Shown: positions 11,371 to 44,429, counted from the stretch's first letter. The stretch: DNA of 64,000 nucleotides from Thamnaconus septentrionalis (GCA_009823395.1 CM020508.1:7640515-7704514); one strand, 5' to 3'. Notes: generated by a model from the sequence alone, not told the origin. Made by a program: numbers and translations.

Positions 11371-13837
11371 CATTTATTTATTTAACTAGGTACACTGAAA
11401 GAAAAATCTCTTTATACCGATTAAACCTCTTCCTGAAATTGAAACAACAAAAACATTGGGAGAAGGAGGTGTGGGGGAATGAACAAGTACCTCTTTAATC
11501 TCCAAGATAAATGAAATGATATGGTTCACAAAATAAAACTGTCTCAAAAATGAAAATACAAGTTCAGGCACTGATAAGGTATCACTCTCCCATCATGTCA
11601 TCGTAAGTCTTGAGAATGAAAAGGCCACACTGTTGATTTGTATAGGTCTTTTTCTTCATCTCTTTCCGTAGAAATTTTAACACACAAAATGCTCTACCCT
11701 CCCCATGATTACGTGTTTGCAGAAACCATTCATCATATGATATGACATGGGAATAACATCACAATAACACTGTTTTTGTTCTCCTTTTTACCCATCACCT
11801 TACAACCAAATACAGACGTCTGCCTCGCATATAAACATGCAGGCTACTACAAAAGTAGGCCGCAAACAGAGAGCCACTTGGTTGCTGACAGATATTAATA
11901 GAAAGGGTGAAATGAAAACTAGAAGTTGGTAGACATTTGTGTCGTAGCTACATTCAAAAACCAGTTGCATAATTACGGTCCAAGACAAAAAATAAAAATC
12001 CCTTCCCAGTTTTCCGTTGTTCCTTACCGTCGGAGCAGGAACACGTAATCAGAACTGTGGCACAAACGCTATCCACATGCCACCAAAAAAGTCTGGGGGT
12101 TGAGGGGGGAAGGTCTGGATAGCTAGTAAGCCTCACTACTAAAACTGGAATAAAGAATATGCTAAACGCATTTAACATTTTTTTCATCCGTCAACTCCTT
12201 CCCCACTGCCCCCGGTTTAGTCTTGATTTTTTTTATTTTTGAAGAATTTTATTTAAATGTCAAATATCCCCTTATTCAACTCATCTACAATACACTCTAG
12301 ACTTCAAACTAATATTGCCATTTATGTAAAAAATCTACAATGTATAGGCTAACAAAAAATATATATTTTTTATATATATTTAATTTTGAAAAAATGAAAC
12401 AGAGTAATGCATGAAGTGAATTTACACGCCACAGTTCTGTCAGGTAGAAAAGTGACAACACACTTCCTCGGGGGGAAGATGACTATTTCTGTGGGAATGC
12501 TTGTTTAGGAAAAGGTCTCTGTTACACAAGTTTAGTCTGCTAACTGGTAAGATCCCTGCATGAAAAACAAAACAAACACCAATTCAGAAGGAAAACATCA
12601 GCCTTTTTTTTGTTTTAAGCCTGCTGGCATTGTCAGTAAACCATTTCAAGTAAGAGCACCAAGTGCTGCTGATCACTTAGCTAGTGTCTCAAATGGCTTT
12701 AATACAAGACCAAGGTTGCGCAGGTTGACAACCAACTTCCAGCCTACACCTATACAACTGTGCTTTGTCTTTTCCATGCATGCTTTAGCTCATAAAGCAG
12801 TCCAAAAAAATAGTAATAAAAATTTTTAAAAATAAATCATGGGTCTAGAGGGATTATTGAGTTGACTCTGTATTTTGTGGTCAACGAAACGGAAAAATGG
12901 TTTTGGGGTCAACAACGTCAACCTCTAAAAGACTTATAAACTTTGGGGAAGAAGTCTTCTATTCTTTATATTCCGAGTCTCCAAATACCCCGTGGAAGGA
13001 AACAAGGTTTCAAAGACTTCTGGATCAGACATCCTGTCTTTTTTAGCTGCTTTTGGACCATCGAACACTTTGACCTTTCCCTTATTACCTTTCCACTGCC
13101 TTCCCTTGGACATTTGATTACAAAAGGGAAAGTAGCTCATTGAAATTTGGGCAATTCACCTTCAAATATGGGCTCGGCTACAGAATTTAGACAATTCAAC
13201 TTTAACTACAGGCTTGGTTACATAACATATGTAAGACTGTACCATCACGCTGGGAATGACATACATTAAAAAATAATTGCTCATACACATAAGCAATCCC
13301 TCACAATAAATGTTCCTCGCATGTAAAGCAATTTGCTTAAATGTCAAATAGAAAACATCATGAAACAATTAGGCACAAATCTCAGATTCAATTTGTGTTT
13401 GTTTAGGTCTCCTTTTTTTTTCCCCACAAGAGTACCTCTTGGCAGTGTGTGAAGTCCCAATTTGTGGCAGGACATAAAGTTCTGTGGTGTTCCATCATCT
13501 TGTGAAAACCAAGAAAAAAAGGAGATAAAATGTACATGTATAAAACAAAGCAACACCAAAAACAAAAGGAAAAAAAGAAAAGAAAAAAAAGTTCTTCACA
13601 TTTGAGCTTGTAGTCATGGTTGGGAGTGCGACAAACAGACTGTGTCAGTTTTGGCAGTATGCATGTGTGTGTGTATGAGAGTGTGAATGTGCATTTTGAA
13701 ACTTGAACGGACAATACATAGACATGTCCACATTTACGCACGCACGCTTGCGCACACACACGCACACATTGAGAATAATGGGTGGAAGAAATCTGTTAAG
13801 GCCACATCCTCTGACAGCCAAGGAAACACCACCACAT
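11370..13837 (-). other. tcf3: tcf3 3'UTR exon (probable)
   Basis: Ten bases after the tcf3 stop codon begins is an ideal donor (CACCAG then GTGAGT at 14111-14116). A strong acceptor, TTCTTTTACAG after a T-rich tract, lies at 13838-13839, so the bulk of the 3'UTR is probably a separate exon starting at 13837. Minus-strand AATAAA signals near 11372-11381 suggest the end. The exact poly(A) site is inferred. Confidence 0.5.
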
Positions 13838-14122
13838 CTGTAAAAGAACCACAAAAAAAGAAAATTGTTGTACAGCCTCGGCTAGAGCAGCGTCTTCACG
13901 TAAAATCCTGGTTTGGTCGACATCTGGCTGTTATGGTTTTTAGTCGTTTGGTTTTTCTATGAACTACATTTGGAAGAAAATAAACACTAAATAGCTATGA
14001 GCCTGTAATAATGCAGACAGTCGCCGAAGTTCAACTTGACTAAAAACAATCCCGCCGGTGATAACCGACAAGTAACGGCTCACGAAAACACTTGTACAGC
14101 AGAAGCCTGAACTCACCTGGTG

Positions 14123-33041
<18,919 letters not shown>

Positions 33042-33063
33042 AACCTTCAGTCTCTAATAAACC

Positions 33064-36000
33064 CTACAAGAGAAATTTGCAGATACAGGACTTTAATGGC
33101 ACTGGCGAGCAAAGAAATTTACATGGAGCTTGTTTCAAACAAAAAGAATAGTAGGGGGAAATTGAATAATAATAATGATTAAAAAAACGTCCCTATCTTA
33201 AATATTTAACTACACTAGGGTATTCATACTCACAAGTTATGTCCCTTTAAACACTAACGCAGAGCTATGCTATCATTGATAGCATAGCTCTGCAAGTTGA
33301 TACCTTTTAACATTTCCAGCATATAAACGTTTGTTTTGTTTTTTTTAAAGAAAAAATAAAATTGTCATAAAACTCATAATTACGAAAAGTGACGAGAATC
33401 ACATGTCAATGCCACCTCTACCAACCAAAACACAACTCAAAGTATTACTTCACTGAAACATAAACTGACAATGTACTGTCGGTACAACTGAACAACTGAA
33501 ATCTTAAATTGCCATCTTCTTAGAAAATGCTCATTTCTGACAGACAACGCCTCCCCACCCATGCAGAGAGGAGACTCTGCTATGAAAAGATGAGCGGACT
33601 GCCCTTAGTCAAATTACTATGAAGCGATGAGTTTGAAAAAAAAAATGTCTCTTTCATTTTACGCAACCCAAGCAAATAACACAACCACGTGTCGATTAGT
33701 GCTACATGAAAGAGAATGTAATACATTTACAATTGCAGACATAATTGGGACTATTGTTAGCCCAAGGAAATAGGGGTGAAAGGCAGAGCTAATGACTGTA
33801 TGCAAACACATCATTACCAAATTACCATACGTCAGCTCAGAAAGAACCTTGTCAAATGACACGGGGAGCATGAATGCTGGATTTACCCTGTGTTTTGCAT
33901 TCCAACGCAAGCCCGAGGCTGCTCTCTGATGCTGAGCGGTGCTCCTGCAGGCCTCGCACACAACTAATGGCAAGAGGAGCGAGCGGAGCAAGAGAGGCAC
34001 TGGGACACCAACAGGTGGTGTGCTTTTACAGCCTCTTTTGTAATACAGCACTGGCAAAACAAAAAATAATCAAGAGAAACTGAGGAGGGGGATGAAACGT
34101 TTTTGAAAGGCCGCGCACATGTAAATGTGCAAGTGTACGTGAAGGCGTACACAAGGTAAACACAAACCCATTTAAATCAGGGTCTAAAGGCAAATAAAAC
34201 AGCGGAGCCGTTCGGGAGAATGCAAAAACAACATTTGTGTAAGGCCGCAGATTTTTTTTTTTTCATATGAACGGAAATAAGCAAAGTAAAGAGATATAAA
34301 AACATGCAGCCTGGGTCCAATAAACTCAGGCGAGCAGAATAACGTAACCTTGACACGAGAAGAGGAGTACACAAAACATCATGTCAATCGGCCAGCGGCA
34401 TGGCTGCCACTAGTTTTTCCAAAACTTTTGGATAAGATAGCCAATTGTGGGGGGAAGGGAAAAACAACTGGCTACGTGCACCCCCCGCCCCAAAAAAAAA
34501 GTATTTCAAAATGCACACAAACACCTAACATGACTGAGTGGAGTCGCACAACACACAGACACACGCACGCACACAGAGGAGCACTTCGTGTAGCAAAATG
34601 GCATCTTCAGCTACTGCTGGATCAATATTTGAAGGGAGCAGAGAAGGGGTCTTTGTCACCCCACACAAGGCAGAGGAGGCAGGTCAACCTCCACAATAGA
34701 GACTGCTCCTCCAGGGAAACTAACCAATGAGCTAAACAGATGGTTTACAGCACGTTTGTGCGTTTAACATTAATTTTAAGCAGGCAACAAGAGCAGTAGG
34801 CTCAAATATTAAACTGGGTAAATTAAGTTCCACCTACCTTACATTTAAAAAAAATATATAAAAAAAAGTAGTAGTAGTAGTCTGATAACTGGGGTTGGCC
34901 TTTTAATTCCATTCCCTTAAGGGCAAATTCTGGTATAATGTTAAGTGAAATAAATGTAAATGCAGGAGATGTTCACAACAGTGGTATATCACCCGGCAGC
35001 AGTAAGCAGCACCGTGCTGCATTCAACTGTTGATTCAAACCAGCGTGCAAAATGAGACGAATGCAAATGCCATAGCGAGAGCAACATGTCAGTGTGAACA
35101 ATACGCATCCTGAAGCCCAGAGTTTATAACAATGACAATAAACATGTCGGGCACCACAGGATGCGGGGCTGCACATTCATTTGATCATCGGCGCTAGGCC
35201 ACATCCAGGGGCCGAGCCACCGCTGACAACTGGGGCCATTCACCGATTACCCTCAACTGTGCCCCGCCAACCCCCTCCTCCTGAATGTAAAAATAAAGAC
35301 CGTAATATTCATAACAACGAGCCGGAGCCTGCCCCCCGCCTCCTCCTGGCTAAAGTGTTAAACAAGTGCAACGGTGCTAACTCCCGGAGCAGCGACGACG
35401 ACCACCAAGCAAAGCAAAGCAAAAGTTCACGCAACAAACGCGGAGCTGCTTTCTTTCAACATATTCGGGTTCAAGTCGCGCATTATGAGGGAGGTCAGTG
35501 GAGGAGACGGTGGGGGTGGGAGCAGGAGGAATTTCCTGCCAAATGTGCAATAAAATAAAAGTCTAGCTGCTGGCCAGACACTTCCATAAAGGAATGTTTA
35601 AAGGGCTACTAAATGGAGGGGGGTTTTATGGAAAGTTTGTGTTGGTGCTCGTCTGGAAAGAAAATACCCGAAGGCCCCACAAAGTTAGCTAAAAAAACGC
35701 TTAGCGACCAAATCTTGCTATCCAAACGCACTAGCTGGGGCTAAAAGCGTAGCCTTGAGGGAACAAAAAAAAATCCTCCGAAACGAGGCTCGCTCGGCGG
35801 AACAAACATTAGACGATAATTGAGTCTTTCTCAAGAACAAAGAAGTAATTTCCTCGTCGTCCGTGGTCGATGCGGAGACCATCACACACTTGGCTTGCCA
35901 CCTCAAACCCAGACAAAAAACTTGCATCCCCCGCTTTAACCACACATCCCCGAAAACTTTTCAATATCGCAGGCGACAAAATAAGGCTGTCAGCGAAACC

Positions 36001-36640
36001 CCGTCGAATTCGTGCAAGTTCGCGCCCCCCACCCCCAACGCGAGAAACACGGAGAGATGGGAATGTGTGTGTTTTTTACCTCTCCGTGTCGACTGTTTGA
36101 TATCCACCAGTGCAGAGAAAAGCGGAGACTCGCAAGGAGAAAAACATAAAACTTCAAGAGAATTTCGACCTCAGTGCATGAAACGCATTAGGGCGCCGTT
36201 GGATGTCTTCCTTTTGTTCCGGTAAAGCCCGCTTTTCACGCCGCCTCCACGTGTTTGCTTCCGCGTAGCGAGTCTGTTTGAAAACAAATCTATTAAACTA
36301 ACTAATCTCGCGTCTCCCTTTTTGTTGTTACAACTGAGATGATTTCATTCTTCTCGTAGACATCTTCACCACCTCCGTCCACATTGTCAGACGCAACACT
36401 GTATCCCTCCGCACAAAAGTGAGGGCCTCAATGCCAGCGGTGTCCGATTTCAAACGCCTTTGACAAACTGCGTATTTGTTCCGAGAGGAAAATACGGAGT
36501 CAATGTCCGTCGATAGCCCGAATGATAAGAAATTCCTAACGAAGAGCTCGGTTTAGGGTACCGTGCCTGCAATCCTCAAAAATTGCGGGAACGCTGCGAG
36601 CACTAGATCGTCCGGCGGAGGGCTATCGTAAGAAAGTTAC
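33064..36640 (-). other. tcf3 first intron (upstream of the start exon)
   Basis: Non-coding. Holds the palindrome at 33259-33293, a TAG run near 34869-34881, and CpG-rich sequence from about 35800 upward. A second possible minus-strand donor (GAG then GTAAAA, 36074-36079) could mark an alternative non-coding first exon ending at 36080. Confidence 0.5.
33259..33293. repeat. 35-bp near-perfect palindrome
   Basis: Arms GCAGAGCTATGCTATCA and TGATAGCATAGCTCTGC, seventeen bases each, fully complementary, with a single central T. About 200 bases upstream of the tcf3 start exon. Too tight a loop for a microRNA hairpin. Confidence 0.93.
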
Positions 36641-36760
36641 CTGCGATTACACAGCAGCAGCTTGACGAGATGGCACGATAAATGAGAGCGTGTGCAGCCA
36701 ATCGGAAAGCGTGTAGGCCTGATTGATACCCGAAAAAGCCAATGGGTAACTGTAAATGCA
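36641..36760 (-). promoter_or_regulatory. tcf3: Probable tcf3 non-coding first exon and CCAAT promoter
   Basis: A CAG|GTAACT donor (GTAACT at 36635-36640) would end a minus-strand non-coding exon at 36641. Two CCAAT boxes lie upstream of it for that strand, at about 36699-36703 and 36740-36744, some 40 bases apart and in inverted orientation. This is a typical NF-Y-type TATA-less arrangement. The transcription start is not defined. Confidence 0.45.
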
Positions 36761-37447
36761 GTTTTGGCCCACCTTCTTCCTGACGCTCACTTTCCCTGTG
36801 TGCTCAGGGTGGCTGGTTTGAGGGGGGCTCCAACATGCCCGCTGACATCATTTTATTACTTCGGTTGGTGTGTCCGCTTTCCCCCTTTCTTGTCCAACCG
36901 AGAAAAATAAACTGCCGAAGATTACCAAATACATTTCAAAACGTGTATTTTTTTTGTATTTCTATGAATGTAAAATAGGCATTTAATAATTATGTAAATA
37001 CAAGGAAATGACATCAGTAAAATATACATTCCCTAAAATGGTTTACATTGATCATGTGAGTTTAGAGCTAGCCTTGGATTTGTGTTGCTTTTAACATGTC
37101 AGAGAAAAGAAAAAATGTTCACCATGACTAATTTACCACTAATGTTTACTGAAATACATATTTGATTTACTTACCTTTAGTGCACATTTTTTTTTTTGTC
37201 AATCCTGATAATTAAAAAATAATGTTGTTTTTTTTCTTCGTTTTTTTGAGTAAAACAATAAATGTTCAGAATGACCGTGAATAGTTTATGTTATTTTTAA
37301 TTCGGGTTTTAATCAGTTGTTTGTGATCATTTTTTTCTCAAGGCCAACCTGACGCCGAATGGAACGAGAAACATAAGATCAACAGACCCTTAGTAACTGC
37401 CTGCTTCAGAGGGGAGTAGAGAGGAGGGAGAGCGGAGTATAGGATCA

Positions 37448-37449
<2 letters not shown>

Positions 37450-37510
<61 letters not shown>

Positions 37511-37517
37511 CGCGTGT
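37450..37517. repeat. (TG)n-(CG)n compound microsatellite
   Basis: About 50 bases of alternating TG followed by CGCGCGCGCGCG, a sequence class able to form Z-DNA. Confidence 0.93.
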
Positions 37518-39379
37518 AAGGGCTTTAGAGAGAAACAGTTCAAAGAGGTAGGACACACAAAATGAACGACATATACACCGTATTAATATCACATCTATAA
37601 AAAAGAAGCTGCCTTCACCAAACCAAACAAACTATGCTCCAAATCTTTCAAATCTTAAACCCCATTCCACAAATTCTACATATCTGTATCAAAATATCTA
37701 GTACTAATCTGCTCTGCTAAACTGATGACAAAGCAATAATTGATTCTGTGTATTTTCTTTCACTGTTCAAATTAATCCTCATAACAAAAACCCCTCCAAT
37801 ACAAACCAATCCTTTAAAAAAAAAAGAAAAAAAAAGAAACACGTGTATGTAGGTGTTGGACAGCTGTTGTTTTTAACCTGAGGGCAAACCTTGTGAAAGA
37901 AGAGGGAAGTGAACACAACCCCTCTTTAACATTACCAACTACTATAGGCTGAAGACAATTCAGACAGAGACAAACGAAGAAGCTTCCCTTACAAACATTA
38001 TTGCACTTTAGAGGCCAGCACAATTCTTCGTTTTGATTTATTTTAATTTATTTTTTTATGCTTTATTTGTCTTTTTTGAGTCACCATTCGGCCAGAATAC
38101 GATACCCTCGTCTCCGGTGTGTGCTCCGTGGTGTATGACGGATGCAAATTCTATTTAGCGGCTTTTCTGCTATTATAAAATGCAAACCTGCTATTTGCAA
38201 AGAGTTTAGGTGGCCAATGGGAAGGGGGATTTGCTGTCAATAGGACATATAGGTAAACAATCCATTGGCTGTCCCGTGGGGGAGAGGAAAAGCCTCGGCA
38301 CAGAACATTAATTAGTCTCATGGACCGTCTTAGGAATGTAATGGGGTTGGTGCTCAGAACAAATGCACATATGGGCCATAAATGCCTTCACAAACATGCC
38401 ATGCGGACGTTCACATTTGGTCACACGCGCACATGCACGCACACGGGCCTATATGCACAGGTACTCGAATGCACGAATGCACCCATCGAAAGGAGACAAG
38501 CCAAAGAAATAATCACCACTATCAAAGAAAGGGCATCTTGAGTTATTTATCCAACACCTATTTGGAATCCTTTCATGGAGGAATGTATTAATCAAAAGAT
38601 TAGATTTGAACAGATGGAAACATCTGTTTGGGGAAATGGATTTCTTGTGGCGGCGGAGAAAATCTCTCATATTCTCAATTTTTTTTTTCCCCTGCGCAGA
38701 CGTTAGGCCTTGAGTAAGAATAGTGCCGTTGTCAGTATTAGCAATGAGGCTTGTAAGCCCTCCAAGTAGTTTGTAGTAACAGCTGGGTCTGACATGGAGA
38801 GCATGTACAAGGGCAGCCAGGCTGAAGAGAGGGAGGGGGTGGAAGAAGAAGAATGACAAAAAAAACATGTAGTGGGGTGATTTAACTTCATGATGTGCAT
38901 CAAACAGGGAAAGGGAAAGACATTTGTTGTATAACAAGTGTATTTGAATGCATCGTCCAATCTTTGCTTGTATTGCCATCATCCCTCCACTTTTTTGTAA
39001 ATTAATATTGTGCCATTTTCTCATTAAAGCCAAGGGCAATCGCCGCTTTATCCCTGATTTTATGCTCAGCTGTTACAAAACTGTGAGTGCAAACTCGGCT
39101 GCGCAGCCACTCACTAATTTTTGTTTGGCCAATTAACAAACACATTAAAACAGAGACAAACTGACCTCTAAAAGCTATCTTTCAATACCAAAGTTACGAC
39201 TCGGTGTTTACCGCACCATACCACATTATTATCTCAAAGCTAACAGCATCATTAGGCAGAGAAAGAGCAAAAATATGTCATCCGTAATCACAACATGCAT
39301 TTACAGTACAATGGACAGTCGGCGGTGGGATGGGAGGAGGGTGAATGGGGACACATGCCCTGGATGATTCCTTCTGGCC

Positions 39380-39640
39380 ATTCCCAGCTTCATATCTGTA
39401 ATTAACGACAGATGCACATGGAAAATTAGCATATGTTTTGGCACATTGGTGCTAAACAGTCATATATTTGTGCATATTAATGACACATTTATGTGAACAA
39501 ATATTTCATGTCGTGAAATGTAAAAAAAAAAATATGTTAACAGCGCAGGACTGTTGGAACAATGGAAATAATAAACAATTCAGCTAATTGCGTTTTGTCC
39601 GAAACGAATAAGGAGCTTCATGCTGTGTAATAAAATAGAC
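39380..39640. promoter_or_regulatory. Candidate enhancer, AT-rich homeodomain-type island
   Basis: Contains GTAATTAACG, CAGATG E-box, ATTAGCATATG, TGCATATTAATGA (39471-39483) and AGCTAATTGCG with no simple repeat. Shares a 13-mer with the island at 43560-43650. Confidence 0.3.
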
Positions 39641-41500
39641 ACCTTGCCACAGGCTGCTTCAAAGAACAGGCTAGCATCAGCTGTACCTATTGTCTTTTCA
39701 CCCATGCGGTCAAGGGAAATTTTCTGTGAGCAATATATTCCACTGCTTCAAGTAAAACAGCCTTGAAGACGAGGACTAATTCTTATTTTTATTAATTAGA
39801 ATAAGAATAAACTACATCATAATTATATCTAAGAACCACTCACTTCAATACTTCAAAAGTCTATTTAAGCTGAAGCTTATCTTACCTTTTTTTGATGTAA
39901 AATATTTAAAGAAATTTTTCATCCAAAACTTGAGGCACCCTGGAATGAGCGCACTCGGGATGGCTTGCGTGAACTCTTGTCTAGGAGGCTCCAAAGAAAA
40001 ATTTGGCTTGAAATATTGTGTAACTGAAATGTGTACTCTAGTTTTCTGGACACCTGGAAGTTGTGTTTTTTCTTTCTACTATTGCCATATTTCAATATTT
40101 GACCTACAATGTGTTAGTATTAGTAGGAATTAGTAGGAATTCTTTACCTGACAATTGAATTTTGTGGGAATTATGTCTTTTATGCTGCCAAGATATTCTG
40201 AGAGCTAGAAACCACCACCAGCCGTTCCACCGGCCCACCAATAGGTCATTGCATGTGACACTTGAATTCAGGGTGTACTGTTCCTTTAACTCTGAACTCA
40301 TAAAGGCGCTGTTTTGTGTCCGAGTCTAGCCTCCACTTTGACACACGTTGAAAAACCCTCGGCCCTCGTCGCCATCCTGCGACCCTGCCGATGGAGCCTG
40401 TAACCACGTCGCCAGGCCGTCCTATCACGCACGACGATAAGCCCGTCAAAAAAAAAAAAACCCCAACAAAACACAGCGTTCCAGGCAGCACACACAGGGC
40501 TTGCTGTGGTAGCGAGCGGCTCACCTCGCTCCACGCTGAGCCCCCCTCGCAAGCCTGTAATAGTAGAGGCTTAGGTTTGGGTGGGGGAAGGGCAGAGGTG
40601 CACAGGTTTCTGATCAGACAAGGAAAAAACTAGGCCAAGACCGACAATCCCCTCTCCTCAAAGCGCCTCCACGCTGCAACTTTGCCAGCGCCGTACGCGA
40701 CAATCGCCCATGAGATCGTCTACAGCGGGCGAGACGTGTCGGGGTGATTTCTTTTTTTCTTTTTTCCTTCTTTTTTTTTTTTTTTTTTTGCACAAACACG
40801 TGCATTTGGAGGCATAACAGTTTTCTCATAGCCGGGCTATGATTCATGCTTCCTTGCCCCTTTCGGAGGCTGTCGTCCAATAAGAGTTAGAGGCTGGGGG
40901 TAGGAGAGGATAGATTGATAGTGTTGGCTGAGTGCCCATGCTCCGAATCTATCTGTGCTGAAGGGGAGGAGACAGGGGGAATCTATCTGTTGTGCTCTCG
41001 CCGCTCATGATAAACTGACTCCCGTCAAGCTGCTCCCCCACCTACCCCCCGACGCAACCCCCCCGCACCCCCGTTTACAGCTCGCCTGGCGGAAAACAGC
41101 CAAACTCACACTGACTTCCAGTGTGTTCGACAACAGCGAAATGTGGGAAGAGAGGGCGGCTGAGTGATTGAAATGGTCCAGTATCTCGCAAGGTTAAGTT
41201 CTTCCCCTCCTTTATTTTTCGGAGATAGCTGCAACAAAACATAAGCGGCCCGCGGAGGGATTGTTTTGGGACAAGCGAGGACGGGATATCATCTGGAGCT
41301 GTGAAGTGAAAACAAGTATCAAAACAGGCCGACTTGAAGGGGACACGGCGAACTGAGATTTCTCCTCATTACGAACGGGACTATCGCCTCGGGGGGGAAA
41401 AATGCAGAGTTTCTCTCTGAAACTGTTATTTCCCACACAGTGAGATGTGATAAAAAGGTTCATGGGATTGTCCGAGATATTAATCCTCCCAAACACCCGT

Positions 41501-42013
41501 CTTGAAGGTCCAACACAGACGGAGAAACCAAATCCACAATCAATTCTCTAAAGAAAATTAATAAATTTATAAATTTAAGGCCCAGGGTTGAAATTTTGCA
41601 GGCACCCATCAGCTTAATCTGAGCCAAAATATACATATAAATCGCCACTGTGCTTCCATTAGCTAACAATGAGCATATATAGCAAATTAAGAGCAAGTCC
41701 GATGAGGAAGGCGGCCATATTGCTCTGCTGGCATTTCTACATGGATGATGGATTTCCAACACGGTTGCGCTGAAGGTTTAGCGATTTCGCCCTGACGTCA
41801 TCGCTTGCATAAGGAAAACAGTCGAGGTCAAGCACGGTGTGAATCCTTGTCATCACAGGTCCAATGAAAGCAGGACAAAAGCAGGACACAAGCAGCGAGC
41901 GAGGGGGAATCAGGGTGAACATCCATCTCCCCCAACCAGAAGCACTGGTTTGTTTTGGTTTTGTCTGTTTTGTTTTTTTAAACCCTATTAAATCTTAACA
42001 CTGGACCTTTAAG
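41501..42013. mobile_element. MITE with AAGGTCCA-type terminal inverted repeats
   Basis: Left end CTTGAAGGTCCAACACAG; the right end on the minus strand reads CTTAAAGGTCCAGTGTTA. Eleven of the first twelve positions agree. Internal sequence has no transposase. The same end word recurs in the zbtb7a intron near 58107-58125. Confidence 0.55.
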
Positions 42014-42459
42014 AATGAACAGTCCCTTTGATTCCTGCCTGCTGTCATTCCACTTTCCCGGATGTCATCTCGCTCTGCTCCCTCTCACTCTGCTCTTTTT
42101 TTTTTTTTTTTATGGGACCCTTCCCCTGCCATCTTGTTTTCCCATTATTGTGCAGTTATGCGGGTGCCCCAGTGCTGCCACCCACACTCCAGGTAGGGCG
42201 AACATAACACCAACTTCCTGTTTATAGAGCCGGGCCACCAGGCTGCAGTGGAAAAGAACAAATAAGTGACTGCACGGTGGTTTGCGTTTCTTTTCTCCCC
42301 CCACCCCCTTTGCGAGTCCTGAAAAGATGTGGACGAACAGGCGGAGAAAAGCTGAAAGTTTTTCCAACCCCTGAGCAAGAGAGCCACATGCCACATGCCT
42401 GACACATGCCTGACATGCCTGATTCTCATACATGCCTGACAATGATGGGCTATGTTTTA

Positions 42460-42542
42460 TTATATATGTATGTATATGTGTATATGTGTGTGTGTGTATA
42501 TATATGTATATATGTGTATATATATATATATGTGTGTGTGTG

Positions 42543-42591
<49 letters not shown>
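42460..42591. repeat. Compound (TA)n/(TG)n repeat
   Basis: About 130 bases of alternating TATA and TGTG blocks. Confidence 0.92.
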
Positions 42592-43076
42592 TGAGGGGGA
42601 GGTGTGCAGAAGTCACATGATAACAATCAGATCAGGAGCTGAATTGACTCTAAATCAATTGAAGTAGGCATGTCAGGGCTGCCCAGGACAGGAGGGAGGG
42701 GGGAGGGAGAGAGGGAGCAGTGGGGGGAGTGAAAGGGAGATAGATGCGAGAGCCGGTGTGGGGGAGGGAAGCAGAGAGATTGTTGGTGTCGTGGGAGCAC
42801 TGCAACAACAATAACAGCAGTGTGCTCGCGTCCGTGCGAGCGCGATAGGCGGTGAATGAGTTTAGAGTGGAAGTGACGACGCACCGTGGCTCACAGAAAA
42901 GTGATGAAATGACATCTCCTTTTACCCCCAGCGCACAGCTGCTGGAGGAGGCACACTGTTAAGATTATCTGACCTTCTATTTTCCTCCGGTAGCCGCTAG
43001 TCAGGAGTGTCTGCCCGTCTGCCTGCCTGTCATGTTCCCCCCCCGCTAATTAGCTGTACGTCCACACAAGGGCTCC

Positions 43077-43078
<2 letters not shown>

Positions 43079-43117
<39 letters not shown>
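43079..43117. repeat. (TG)n microsatellite
   Basis: About nineteen TG units. Confidence 0.92.
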
Positions 43118-43118
<1 letters not shown>

Positions 43119-43549
43119 CTTAAAGAAAAAAGAAAAAGAGGTGCTTATTGATACTCATCCCATTAGTATAATCTGCTTTTGGAAAGAAAATGAAGCTTAT
43201 TTTCTTGCAAAGAATATGACAAAAGCGTCACCTAACGCAACACCGGCTTTAGATGTTTGCTATTTTACATTTATATTCCCATACGCACGCAGACACGCAC
43301 ACACACATGCACGCAGACATGCACGCACGGCCATTTTTGTAGCCACTTCATCGCACAACAGTCTCATATAGCCGAGCTACTAATGCACATTAAAGGATCC
43401 GCAAAAACAAACAAACAAACAAAAAAAAAGCCCAACAATGCCGCGGCGAGAACTTATGGATATGATAAACGTTTGCGCGGAAGCGTCTCCCATCCTCTGT
43501 TGTTTTCCTCTATTTCTTTCATCTCTTCTCCTTCTCCCCTCCCCCCTTT

Positions 43550-43660
43550 CTTTGCAGATTAGAATTCATTAGCAATCAAAGAGCCTCCAGAGAGCTCCAG
43601 CTCTTAATTACCTACTCATTTGCATTTTTGCATATTAATGACTGCAGGGTTTTGGTGGGG
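43550..43660. promoter_or_regulatory. Candidate enhancer with octamer and TGCATATTAATGA
   Basis: ATTTGCAT (43618-43625) followed three bases later by TGCATATTAATGA (43629-43641), plus TTAATTA and ATTAGCAATCAAAG upstream. The arrangement mirrors the island at 25709-25733 in the tcf3 intron. Confidence 0.38.
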
Positions 43661-44204
43661 CTTTTTTGCCGCAGTGGTTTAAAGGCACCTCAGTGGTGTG
43701 TTCTCCGGGGAGACGGGGAGAGATGGCCAGAGGCGAGGCTCCGAGGCTGGCCAATCCCTCACCGCACCGCCGCCACCCTCCCTCTGATGGGAGCTGGACA
43801 CGGCGGCTAAATGGGGATGGGGGGGGGGTGTTGGCTGGGGGCACATGGGATGAGTGGGTTTCCGTCGTGTGTGTGTGTGTGTGTGTGGCAGGGAGGGAGG
43901 CTACATGGGTGCACAGGTTAAAGGTCAATGTCCCTTATCAGCATAAGAAAGAACACATGTCCTCAGCGCCTCCTAATTATTGTCATATTGAGCAGTTTAA
44001 ACACCTGATCTGAGCAAAACACACCCCGAGAGAAACTGGGGGATCCGCGAGGCCACTGCAGAGAGCTCACGTGGGCTGCTTCTTTTTTTTTTTTTATTGA
44101 GGACGGCAGCTAGTTTGGATGAAACTCGTGTCCCACGGCGTGCGGATACACGGGCATTTTATATCCCCCGGAGAAAGGTGTGTACTGGCGAAAATGAGGC
44201 TAGC

Positions 44205-44241
44205 GTGCGTGCGCGCGCGCGTGTGTGTGTGCGCGCGTGCG
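44205..44241. repeat. (CG)n/(TG)n alternating tract
   Basis: Alternating GC and GT units, a potential Z-DNA tract. Confidence 0.85.
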
Positions 44242-44429
44242 GACACGGTTTTGTGTGTCGCTACGAGGGCCGGTTAGAGGCTCGATTACAGTGAGCCTTA
44301 ATGACGTTGGTGTGCACTGCACCTGCACTTGCAAAGCACACCTTTTTCTTTTTTTTTTTGCAAATAAGCGTATGGGCAAATATGAGAGCACAGACACAGC
44401 GGCTGCCATATGCATGCATGCACAAAACG

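Noticed and set aside
33259..33293. microRNA hairpin
   Set aside because: Loop of one base and 17-base stem do not fit a precursor hairpin.
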